From Patagioenas fasciata (taxonomy: Eukaryota > Chordata > Aves > Columbiformes > Columbidae): DNA of 64,000 nucleotides. Under the pieces are notes generated by a model. The model was not told the origin of the DNA and made no database searches. It was given only the letters and a program-made list of their open reading frames with translations. Position 1 is the stretch's first letter; each line of letters begins with the position of its first letter. The stretch covers positions 36,097,501 to 36,161,500 of the forward strand of contig NC_092526.1 of the NCBI RefSeq assembly GCF_037038585.1, written 5' to 3'. This document shows, piece after piece, positions 43,459 through 55,400 of this stretch. A program made the position numbers and the translations under genes.

Positions 43459-46400
43459 GTGAGTTGGGGGACAAGGGGACGGTTTCCTAGGGGGTGGGGA
43501 CGTGGCCCGCCCGATAACGCGGCTCTGCCCGGCAGGGTGCGGCCGGGGCCGGCAGAAGGTGGCACCTCCAACCCCTCCAAGCGGCACCGGGAGCGGCTGA
43601 ACTGGGAGCTGGAGCGGCTGGCCGGGCTGCTGCCCTTCCCCGAGGAGGTGGTGGCCGGGCTGGACAAGCTGTCGGTTCTACGACTCAGTGCTGGTTACCT
43701 CCGCGCCAAGAGCTTCTTCAGTGGTAAGGCTCACCTTTTTTGTTTGTTTGTTTTGGGTTTTTTGTTTGTTTCCCCCCCCACACACACACACTTAAAAGTG
43801 CTTTTGTTTTCCCCCTGTTTTTTCTTGCTTTGCAATCTCAAGGTACACCGCTTTAGGGTGCATCGCGCTCGGGCGACAGCGCAGCTCCCGCTTGTTTGTA
43901 GTTAGAGGGATCTGAACAGATGAAGTTGATTTTGTTTGTGGGTTCTGCTGGAGTAGAAAATTGAGGTTCAGGCTGGAGAGTTTCTCCGTGATCCCGGGCT
44001 CAGGCTTTGGCAGGCACAGCTTGTGAGGGCAGCGGTGTATTGTGCAGCCCGGTTGAAAAGTTTCATGATGCAAGTGACTTTTTTTCCCTCGTTGTGATAG
44101 ACTGGAGAAATACGCGGTGTGCTGACAATGACTAATAATTATCTGTGATGCGGTTGCAGTGTATCTGGGAACCTTTTAAAATAGTGTTAAAGGCATATCT
44201 GCATTCTACTGGGCTGTAATTATAATTAATAGGAGCCCAGAGGAGGGTATTTAGGCAGCCCTGGATTTTCGTGGTGAAATAGAAGTGGCTTGAGAATACT
44301 GCATATGACCTCAGAAACCACAGTTTCTCTTTTCAACTCCAAATCACGGAATGTGTTGAATGCCTTTTTTTTTTTTTTTTTATTAAATTTTCCCTTTCTA
44401 TTCTCTCTTAAACACTGCTGGTAGGATTGGCAAGTGGGTGAAATGGAAAATAAATGGCTTCAGAGTGGAGTTATTTGCCTTGCAGCATCAGGTCAATATT
44501 TTTGCTACTATATTGACTGTGTTTTCTGTGGTGTTTTTGCCCCGGTGGGGAGCTCTGCTGCGTCAACCTTTGCAGCGCTGAACGTGTTGCCCGATGCGAT
44601 GATGCTCTGAAGCAGAGGAGGACAACCACGGTGCTGGTATTTCTGAAACACACTTGTTCTTGCGCAGGGTGGAATTCCATGGCACAACGCGGGCCTCTCT
44701 CTTCCTCTGAAACATTAATAATTTAAAGTTTGGTGCTTGAAGAATTTATAAAATGAAGGGGTGGTGGCGATTCCTTAAAATGGGGGGTTTGGAATCGCTG
44801 GTATTGTAAAGCCTCCCACCAGGAGTTGCTTTGGGGCTTTCCAGGGTGATTGTGCCGGGATGTCACGCAAGCTGGGCTGGGGAACAGTGAGCACAGGATG
44901 ACTCGGGGGGGTGGGCACGACACCATTTCCCCTCCCCCATGAACATCTTGCTAGGGCTGCGCATGCTGGGGTTTGACATTCCTGCATCCTTGGATCCGTG
45001 GGTTACTTTTTTTTTGCATTGCAAGAAACCGGGAAATCCCATTCTGAGATTCTCTCTCAATTGTGTTTGTTTGTTTGTTTTCTGTTACTCTATCTGTTTT
45101 GATATCATGGCGTCAGCTTCCCAACCACTGAGTAAATCAGTGTGTCTGAAGCTGTGGGATGGTACCTGCCGCTTTCTGGTTTAAAGCAGGTCATGGTAGT
45201 TCAGGTGTGGGAAGGAAGGAGGAAAGCATCATCCTTTTAGATGCACTTATTGTAGACCTCCTTGAGTCTCTTCTGCAGCTTTAAAAAAACATCTCAATTC
45301 TCTTCTGTGGCTTATGTATATATATATATATATATATGTATTTAAAAGGAGGCCTGGGCAAGGCCATCTACAAAATGAAATTATTTTAAGTTAATTCAGT
45401 CCCGTTTGGTGTGAATGCAGGAGTGATGTTGCTCTCTTGACAAGTTGTGCTGGAGCAGAGATGTTGTCTCACTCAGCATCCTCAGATTTGTGAAACATGA
45501 TCCTGAGGAAGCTGTTTTAGCTGCTGAACACTGACAAGTCCTGTGTGAGATCAGAAAACACCAGGGGTTTGGGGTCGTTTTTTGGTTTATTGGGGGCAGC
45601 CAGCCCGCCCCAGAGCTGTCCCAAGTGTGTCCCTGCTTAAGCACCCCCTGAAAGAAGACCAAGGAAAGGCAAGGGCAGAAACTGGGCCGTGCTGCTGTGC
45701 TTAGTGAGGGGAAACATCTTTGCAGCGTGTCCTCCTGGAGCAGGTCTCAGGTGGTGCCAATGACCACTGACGGCAATTCAGCCAAAAGGTTTATGCCAGC
45801 TGCTCTGTCTCCAGCCCCCATCTTAAATATTTCCTTGGGTGATAGAAACATCTCCTTCTCCTGGCTGATTAAAAATGAACTAGTTTTTAAGTTTATTTCA
45901 GCATCTTGATTTATGCATGGCTGATGTATAGGGAAGTTTGTATGGGCTTAAATGATTAAAAAGCAGGTAGAAGCTCTGGGAGCTTCTCACGTTTTGTTTT
46001 GGGTTCGTGATCACCTTCTGGGCATATGATAAATCCTTCAAAATGCAGAGAAGGCTTCACAGCTCTTATTAAACATGTAGCTGCATTTGCGTTGAAGTGG
46101 CTGATCTGCCCAGGTTGGGGTGGGTTGACTGAGCTGTGGGGTGGAAGCAAACCTGCTGTTTAGCTACCGAGGTGGCTGAAATACTGTGCAAGAAGCATCT
46201 GCGTGTGCTTTTATCTCAACAGTGGAATTTTGAACATTGGTCTGGGGAGATACTGCCACGAGGTCTTTGATTTCTAAGAAGACATTTTCCATTTGTGCAT
46301 AAGGATTTTTACACTTTATATGGCCTAAAGTGAAACTATCCCTGTTACCTTTCTGCCTGTCTGGGGTCACGCCTAAAGGTCTGCAGTTAGGTGATAGAAA

Positions 46401-49400
46401 TCAGAGGATTTAAGGCTGTTCAATGTTTTGTTGTTTAATCTTTGGAATGGCGTAGAGATCATCAAGCGTTGTCTTTGTTAAGCAGGGTTATTTATCTACA
46501 CAAACATTTCTTCAGGCTGGGTTGGGTGTCTCTGCTGTGAAGCCCCTGATGCCGGGTGGTGGTCTTCTGCAGGTCTTTGGAAGTCTAAAGGACACTGGTG
46601 TGTGTGTGTTTGTCTACTAATTCTGTTCCTTTTTTGCGGTCTGGCAAATCCTTCCAGTCTAACAAAGTGGGCAGCAGTTCAGTGCCAGGTGTTTGTCATG
46701 TGTGTTCAACATCTCTGGGGAAGGAGGGTTCTTGGCCATGGTCACCTCCTGGAAGGAGGCACTGCTTTTTGCCTTGCACAGTACTAATAACACTGTTTAG
46801 GTGAGCGTTTGGCTGAGTTAGGTGTCCTGATGTCAGACAGAAGGTTCTCTCAGATTTTGACCATCTGAAGGACCCTCTGGCCCCTAGGACATAAAGCAGC
46901 AAGATGCCTTGGGATTACCCCAGGTCAGCAGATTTTCCCGTGGCACAGCGCAGGGCTGATGAGGATGGTTGGCAAGCACAGCCCACCATGCCAGGTCTGA
47001 TCTGTGGTGGGGTGTAAGAGACTTTTCTTGTGCTGGAGCAGCACCGCTGTTCTCTGCGAGGTGTCCAGGCACGTTTCTTTTGCCTCGTTGCTGGATTTTG
47101 AGCCCAAAGTGTATACAAATGCTTTCTGCCAGCGAGAACGCTGCTTACCATAATAGAGGTGAACTTAGGTGGGGGAGCAAGGCCATGGGAGGGCTGGAGA
47201 CATTGGGAGAGTTATCCCACCAGGGAGGTGAACTCATAAGGCTAGTGGCCCAGCCCAGCCCTGGACTAGGAGGACTTGAAGGAGCTGAAGTTGGCTTCCA
47301 AATCAAGGGTCCTATCCAAATCTCAGTGCAAGCTGACTTAAGGGCTTCTTTCTGATCCCTTCCTATCCAGGTCTTTTTCCTCTGTAAGTCCCTGCAAATG
47401 TCTTATTTTATTCCCCCTTGGTGAGACAAATTGTTTTAATTCTCATTCAGTGTCTTAACCTTCCTCTCTGCTCTGCAGGAGGCTCTTTCAGCACGTGTGG
47501 CTCGGTAGAGGTGGCAGCGTGCTGCAGGGCTGCCAGAGCCGAAGAACCAGCTGCAGCGATCTGCATCTCCCCTGAGTTTGGGAACCCTTTCCTCTCTCCC
47601 CCTGATGCTGAGGACTGCCCTTGAATGGTGCAGTAAATCCAAGCCACCGAGCAACCTCTCCCCTGCCACCTTCCTCTCTCGTGCCCCGTGTCCTGCTGTT
47701 GGGCAGCTGGTGCTGCCAAGCTGGTGTCTGCACGGCACTTCGTACCAGCCGAGCACCAGCAGCTTAGCCCGGCGGTGCCTGGCGGCTGCTCCCCTCTAAT
47801 CCCTCCCCGTTCCTCCCCTTGATGCTAGAGCTTGGCAAAAGCTGCTGGTTTATGTTGGTGGGGGGGCGGGGGTGGGAATCCCTGTTTTTTCTCCCCTGCC
47901 TTCTGGGAAGGGGGAGAGAAAAAGGGAAGATGCTCCAGGGGAAGGTTTGTCGCTGGGTCTCACCTGGCATGGTGATTTGTTAGCAAAAAAGGAAGATGCC
48001 TCAAAAGCGCCTTGATGTGTGGCTGTTGGATAACAACTGTGTTGCTCAGTCCTCTTAAACGCCTGGTGGGAAGTCAATTGGCAGACCTCAAAATGGGCAA
48101 GGGTTCTGTTCGGAGAAGTATCTCTCACAGTTTGTTCCAGCAGCATGCTGGGAAGGTTGTTCAGGCTGTGCTTCTCATCCTGCAGCGAGCCTGGCCCTTC
48201 TGGGGAGTGAGAGCTAGCCCCTTGAGCACTCACTCGCCCTTGGGGGCCAGCTCAGGGTCCCCAGGTGGTCCTGTTCCTGTCACAGACCTGTGCCCGTGTG
48301 GCTCATTGCCAGGTGCCTACACACAGGGGCTTTGCCAGGACTCTACAGTGACTTGAAGGGAACTGAGTTGGGCTTTCACGGGGATTGTGCTGTTTGGGAG
48401 AGCTACAAAGCATCACGGCTTTTCCAAGCTGTTCCCCAGACCAAAACTGGGGAGGGGGTAGCACAGGACACCTGCACGCTCCATGTGCAGCCAGTTAGGC
48501 TGAGCCTAACCCTTTAAACTGTGGTACAAATCCAGACAATTATTGCTAGAGCGTAATGGCCTAAAAAGTGCCTAAGCTGCTCCCTGGCCATTGAATCAGG
48601 CTGGAGAAGTGCTTTATATTATGTAGGTTATTATATTATATATGTGCTTCTGGAACCCCAGCTTAGGGGTGAGGGTGCATTTATTGATGTGTGGTGTTTT
48701 TGATACCAAAAAAATCAGCTAAAGATTCCTTAATGTTGTTTTGGAAGTGTGAAAAAGCAGGCTCTTTTATTACAGTGCCCCAGACGCTAGGAGGATTGTT
48801 CCTCTAATCAAGCATGTGCATGATTTGCACTTCTTGGTATTTATTACATACACCTATTGCATATTCATTTGTTTCTACTGCTTAGTTAATGCATTAAACA
48901 TGAATTATTTACATAACTGCGCCCTTTGCCAGAGGTCCATCTTTGGTATTTGAGAGTCTTCATCAGGGGTCTCTAGTGCTCCCTGGTTTCTTCACAACCT
49001 GGTGCTTCCCCAGTGTTGGCTTCTGACCTGATTTCCTGAGTGTGCATATTGTTATTTTGTGCTGCTACTCAGCAAAAGTCATGTAGGTCTTTCCTCATTT
49101 AGTGAAACACTGGAGTCACCATCCCTGGAGATGTTTAAAAGGTGTTCAGACGAGGTTCTTAGGGACATGGTGCTAGAGTTGGGTTAGGTTATGGTTGGAC
49201 TTGATGATCCTGAGGGTCTTTTCCAACTGAAATGATTCTATGATTCCACTCTCCCAGCTTGCAAGACAAGGACATAGCACTTTGCCTCATGTCTAGTCGC
49301 CATAGAGCTATCATTTCTCTATTAGGTTTCTGTTATGTTATACCTAGTCTTGCTGCACTATGCCTAGGGATTTCGAAAATATTTTTGTTTCTCTTATCAG

Positions 49401-52400
49401 TTTAGAGATGACTAATGTTGCTCATTTGCTTCATCTGCTCTCTCACCTGAGCTGTTTGGCCACGTACTGCAGATAGCTGTAGCAATAAAGCCTAAGGGAC
49501 GGTTTAAGAAAATAAAGCCTAGTCCTGTGATCACCCTGCTCTCTTAATTGCCTGGATAATGAGCCAGCATTGGAGCAGAGCTGGCAAAAAACTCCAGGTG
49601 AAGGTTTTGTGCTGGGGTGATGCCCCCCTAACAAGTAGTGGGAGTGAGCGGTTTCAAACAGCTATTGATGCTGCAAGAAGGGAAAGCCTGGCAGGTCCTT
49701 ATCCTCTTTGTCCTTGTTTAAACCTCTGCATGTGCTTCTCCCTTTGAGACCCAAGTGCCTTTGGTGACACAACGGAAAGCTACACATAGTCAAGGCCTCC
49801 TTGCTTTTAAAACTGCAATTAGATCTTTTAACAGGACATCCATTATTCACCGCGCATGTTCATGGAAGGTGGTGTATCTGCACAGTTCGGGCAGAGGATA
49901 AATAATTCATCTATTTAATGAAATTTGTGTCAATGGGGAGATGTGGCAGGTATTATGAAATGGTAAGTAAATCCTTAGCATCCATTATGAATAAGCAAAG
50001 GGAAACTCAAGAAGTATTTGCCAGTTGCTAGAAAATGGGCTCTGTACAGCTCAGCAGTGAGAAACAAACTGGTGGTTCAGCAAGCTGGATAGGAGGTGGC
50101 TCTGCTGACCGGTTTCAGCAAATCTCTGCTTGCTTCTCTCACAGTTTCCATGATGCTCTTTCCTTCTAATGCGTTTCAAACACTTTGTGTAAGAGGAGCT
50201 TCTGGCTACATCTGCTGAGTCTTCCTTGTATGTGAAGGTGGAACAATTTTGTATTGGCTAAAGAAGGGCTCAGTTCATGCTCAAGAAGCAATATAAATAT
50301 TCCAGAATAGGATTTACTTTACTAAGTGCATGTTCCTGTTCTTTGCTTCTCAAAATAGTCGGAGGCATGTAAGCTTGCTGTAAAACATGTGGATTAAATG
50401 ACAGAGCAATAGATTTGGTGTGCTGACAGGGTAGATGCCATTGGAGAAGCCCGAGAGGGGGTTTCGTTGCTTCCCCTGCCTTCACAACAGCGATTTAGCT
50501 TTCCACTGGTTTCAGTGTGTCAATCGGAAAGGCATTTGGGCCAAATTTTGCTCCTTTAGCACCATGCTGCTGTTCTCTGCATTGCACGTTCCTGCTGAGC
50601 CACAGCTGTGTCACCCGTCAGGTTCCCACCAGTGGAAATGAAAGCTCTTGTGCTGGTTTCACTGGAGCGTTGCAGAATTCGTGTGTCGTGACAGAAGGAG
50701 GGAAGATGGGCTCTTCCTTGGCTTTTTTGGGGTAGATACAGGTGCTGTCATGGGTGGATGTGGGAGGTCTTGGAGGATCTGCCCAGCAGTGCAAGGGGGA
50801 GACCCTACCAAGGCAAGGGAGGGGGGGGATGCATGAGGTCTGATATGAGGGAAATCCGTTTATTTATTTATTTATTTATTTTAACATTAATATCATTCTG
50901 ACCAGGGGAAACCACTTTTCGGTTAAAGTGACTCTTCTAAATTGAAAATTTAGATTAAAAGTGAAACAACCTCAGTTTCTTGAAAAGAAACAGCAAGAGG
51001 TTTGTTTTTTTTTTTTTCCTAAGTTTCCAATATTTTGTTTCTTTTTTGCAGTAAAGTGCAAGAAAACAGTTTTGAGGGGTTATTTAATGTGAGGGTGCAT
51101 GTACTGAGCAGCAGAGCTGCAGGTCCCTCTGCCCATGAGCATCTTGGAGCTGGAGAGGTGGGTGGGAAAGGATGATCTGGAGATACCTCATGGTGAGATT
51201 TTTGCTACCATGTGAGTGGAAGACTTGCTTTTCAGAGAATTGGCACAAATGACAGAAAGAGAGAGGTGGTTAGAAGGCAATTCCATTAATAAACAAACCA
51301 ACCAATCTCTCCTTCCCCTGGAGAGTGACTGATACATGCTGGGGCATTGAGCCCTACAGCAGAACACTTGCAGGGTGCACCACAACCAAAACACCTCTTC
51401 TCTCTCCCCCCACAAGACCTGCTCAGGCTAATCATTGCCATGCAGATGTCCCTGCCATCACTTGCAGCTGGGTTCAGTGTTTTCTCACCTCCTTTAAGTG
51501 ATGTGACCCCTCACTGTTCTTGAAAAGCCATGAAGGGGTTGGGTTTCCTTCTGCTGCTTCTCCTGTATTAATGCCTGGAGTGGGTTTGGGACCAAGTCGT
51601 CTTATTTTCCTCCTTCATAGTCAGCAGCTGATGCAAAACCCTGTTCCCACTTAGAGGTTTTTCTTTGTGGAGGGGAGGGGACTGGGAGATATCCTCTCAA
51701 AAATGTTAATACCCACTTGTTGGTGCAGAGATTTCTCAGGTCTGCAAAGCCCTGGCAGGTTCAGGAGTTCACTGGCAAACCTGGTAGCCAGCGAGGTGTC
51801 CCTTTGGCATCACGTGAAACAGCTTCCCAGGCTGGGTGCTGAGGAGAGCGCTGTCCTGGACATGGTGAGAGGAATCCTCCCCCCGGGAGGTGACAGCAAA
51901 GGGCCAGCAGAGACCCGGTGAGCAATGTGGACACCTGTGCAATGTGGACCACCACTGTGCAGAAAGCGTCCTTCTCCTGGCGGGGGCAGATGCAGGCAGG
52001 GAGCTCGTTCCGTGGAGATGGGGCCAGGCAGGGATTTTCTTCCTCTCCACTAAAAGGCTTTTTGTGGCAAAATAGCCTGCAGGTCCTGGCAGAAGCTGTT
52101 TTCTTTTTTTTTCTTTGAAGAAATAGTATGAAAAATGTGCAAGCTGTGCTACTTTCAGCTGACCAGCTTCCCTCTCCTCACCTTCCTCCTTCCACAGCTC
52201 CCAGCAGCACAGGTGATGCTGGTGGCCAGAGTCAGGGAGCCCAGGAAAAGCCACTTCTTCCTTTTGTTTGTTTGTTGGGTTTTTTTTCCTGCAAACTTTC
52301 CCCAGTTATACAGTGGGGGTAAAGACTGCACCTTATCTCCCTGCCCAACATGAAGGCAAGTGCTGTGTTGGGAAGGCCACCTTTCCTCTGGTGCTGAGCT

Positions 52401-55400
52401 CACCCCATTCTTGCCTTGTCCTTCCCCAGGGTAGCAGGGAGGATGCCGCGGTGGGGAGGAGGATGCTGCAGCGGCTCTCTGGCTCGTCTCCGCTCCGTCA
52501 GGCTGATGCGCTGCGACAGTTCTGCTGAATTGCTGACCCGAGGGGCTGCGCGGGGCTATTTATGGAGAGACAAAGCCAGGGGACACCAGGCAGCAAGCTG
52601 GCCCGAGATGTCTGCAACCAAGAGCGGATCATCTTTGGGGTTCCTTGGGTGGTTTGGATGGAAAACATTTGGTTAAGGTCAAAGGAAAACCCCCATGGAG
52701 GTTCTGTTTTTTATGAAAGCAGCGTCTTGCCCCAGTGCTTTGATTCTGTTTGCAGGAGCAAGCTGTGTTTGATGGCAGGCATCTGCATGGAGGACAGTGG
52801 GCCATCTTCTGATTTTAACTTGTGTTTCCTCTGGCCTCACAGATTAGGAGCAGCCCAGATGCTGACAGCAAAGTCTATTTTTAGGCAGCGGTTGTGATCA
52901 AGTTTTCCTTTTTGCAGAGGAATCTCAAACCATTAAACCAGACCTCTGAGTAGAGTGCGGCACCCTTTATCTGCTCTTCTACCATCCAGTTTTATTTTTA
53001 TCTTGCACCTTCAGCACAGCAGTCTGGGAGCTAGCAGAGGAGAACTGAAGACTCTTAATAATTCATAACTCCTACATTTTGCTCCCAGGGATCAGAAAAG
53101 CGAGTTGCTGGAAGGGCGCTGCCAGAAATCTGCTCTGTTCACACCACGGGACCTCGCCTGGGTGATGCAGCTGCTGTGCTTGCACACTGCTCTGCCCCAT
53201 GGCCGGTCCATGGCCGGGACTTTGTGCAGGGTTTTTGGGCTCCGACCCAGGCAGGGGACCCTGAACAGTCCCTGGGGCAGCAGTTGGATGTGGCAGCATG
53301 TGTGTGTCCACCCCAGCATGTTCAGGACCAACCTGCTGTTTTACAGACGTGTGTTGTAACCTTAATCCCAGGTTGTTGGCCCCTTGGTGTTCACATGCCT
53401 CCTGAAATAATCTGTACAGGCTGAGCCCAAGGGGAATTTCCCAGACCTCAGAGAAGCAGGGCTTTTGCTTCTGTATCAGGGTTTGTTTTGTTTTGATTTG
53501 TTTGTTTTAATTAAAGGCAATATTAGAACTGGGACATGCTTTTCATTTGCTTATGGAACAGAGTTGACCTTTGGGATAGTCCTGTGCCTGGTGGAAGTGC
53601 ATTTTGGCCTCAAAGCCTCACATGCATATCAGTGGGGCTCTGCAGACCACAGCATCTTTCCTTGCTCCCACCCACCTATGAGCTAGTGCTTTGCAATTGC
53701 CCACTGAGGATGTGGAGGACTTTGGGATGGAAGGTGAGCCCTGGCAATGGAAGAGGGGACGGCGTGCCTTTGCTTTGTGCTTGCCTTGCCAGCAGAGAAA
53801 TGCTGATAAATGGGGGGACTTCACTTTGGAGACTGAATCAGTCCCTTTGCTCGTGGCTGCCCTGAAAACGGGCACTGCTGGGTTCAGCTTCAGACCTCTG
53901 GAGCATCCACCTTTTGCAGCGGCTGGGAAGCTGCTCGCCTGCGAGCTTCTGCACGCAGGTGCTGAGATCCTTCAGGATCTGCTCCATGTGGATGGGGGAG
54001 CTGAGTTCCAGCAGCTGCTGGTTACACTTACACAGCCTGGTTTCACCTACATGCTGGTGGCTGGTGTCTTCCAACTTGCTGCTCTGTCTCAGCTCATGGC
54101 TTTGCTCCCGTGGACAGCTTAATGGGGTGATAAATTACTTCCAGGGTCTGCTTGATGCTCCTGTTGCATCTGAATGTGGCAGCTCCTTGGCACGTGTAGC
54201 ACAGGAGCTAGGAAATGCACATTCGAAAGAGCTTTTGCTCTCTTGAGCAGGAGCCAGGGCAGGCTGCAGTGGTGGCTGCTAACTGTGCTTCACACCTTTC
54301 CTCCCAGGAACCGGGGGAGCAGTTCGTTTATCAGTGGCCAAATGCCACCTTCTGTCCTCGTGGTCCTTGCAAGAAGCTTCTCGGCTTTGCTGCATTCTCC
54401 ACTGTCTCCTGGACAGGCCTGCTGTGCACAGGCTTGTTGTCATCTTACTTTCTAAGTATTATCCACCCTAAAATATCTCTGGGATTTGTTCTTTGGGGGA
54501 GCACAGTATAAAATTTACAGGCACATCTTTTAGTTAAACTGAGTGACTGGCTTCCTCATCCGTATTTATCGTGCATCGATTGCTATTAGGTTGCCTGTGA
54601 TTGCAATCTCTGTTGTCTACATTTGTATGCATGTGTGCATTTTTTCCATGTTGTTTTTCTCCCACTGTGAGCTGTGGCTTGCCTTAATTTGATTGAATAA
54701 ACCCGCTATGTTGCTGAACTGTAATGAAACATCATTGACTGAGCTATCCAGACTGTATCCTTCAAAACAGCATGTTCCTTATGCTGGGAGAGAGTGAGTT
54801 TTGCTTCAATGCCTTTTGCGTAGGGCAGGCTTTCACAGATGTTGGTCGGCTGTCTTTGGTAGAGTCATGGCATGCAGCAGCCGATGTGTTCTGGTTCAGC
54901 ATTGCACAGAAATGGTGGGTGCAGTGACCCCCCCCAAGCTGCTGCCATGCTCCAGAGCCAGGGGGCTGTGCATGGTGTGGTACCAAGCTCTTGCTGTTTG
55001 CAAGAAGGGGTGTGAGGTATCAGCCCTGTGTCCACATCAGGACTGGGGACCTCCATGGTTGTTACTGTTAAATGGTAAGAGAGATTTGCAGCTGCTGAGT
55101 TCACTAAACTTGTCCTTTTGTGCTGCTGGTTGCAGGTAAATGCTTGATAAATGCAGGGACTTGTAGTTATTCTGCTGATGCCTGTCTGATGCCTGGCTTT
55201 ATCTGCTTTCTGCTTGTAGGTTTTTAGAGGTCTAGGGAGAGGGAAAGTGGGAATTTGAAAATATTGGCTGTTAATGGGCTGTGAGAAGAAAAAGAAAATT
55301 AAAAAAAAAAGGGAAGTTGAGAGTATTGGGTGGGTGGAAAATGTCCTGTTAAAATCATCTCTTTCGAGGGCTGGCAGTAAATCGCAGCTTCCCCTGGCAG

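Noticed and set aside
42870-43490. 206-codon frame upstream of AHR1B
   Set aside because: Pro/Ser/Thr-rich translation of C-rich low-complexity DNA; no domain.
43093-43905. 270-codon plus-strand frame covering the AHR1B bHLH
   Set aside because: Only 43536-43723 is real coding sequence. The frame merely stays open through the promoter C-rich tract, exon 1 in the wrong frame, and intron 1 and 2 sequence.
53691-54122. 143-codon frame in AHR1B intron 2
   Set aside because: Considered as a processed gene or extra exon because both strands look partly protein-like, but no family was recognised and no supporting splice or poly(A) context is clear.
54696-54701. AATAAA at about 54696 as a gene end
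   Set aside because: It lies inside AHR1B intron 2, with no upstream exon to terminate; could serve a truncated transcript but nothing supports that.
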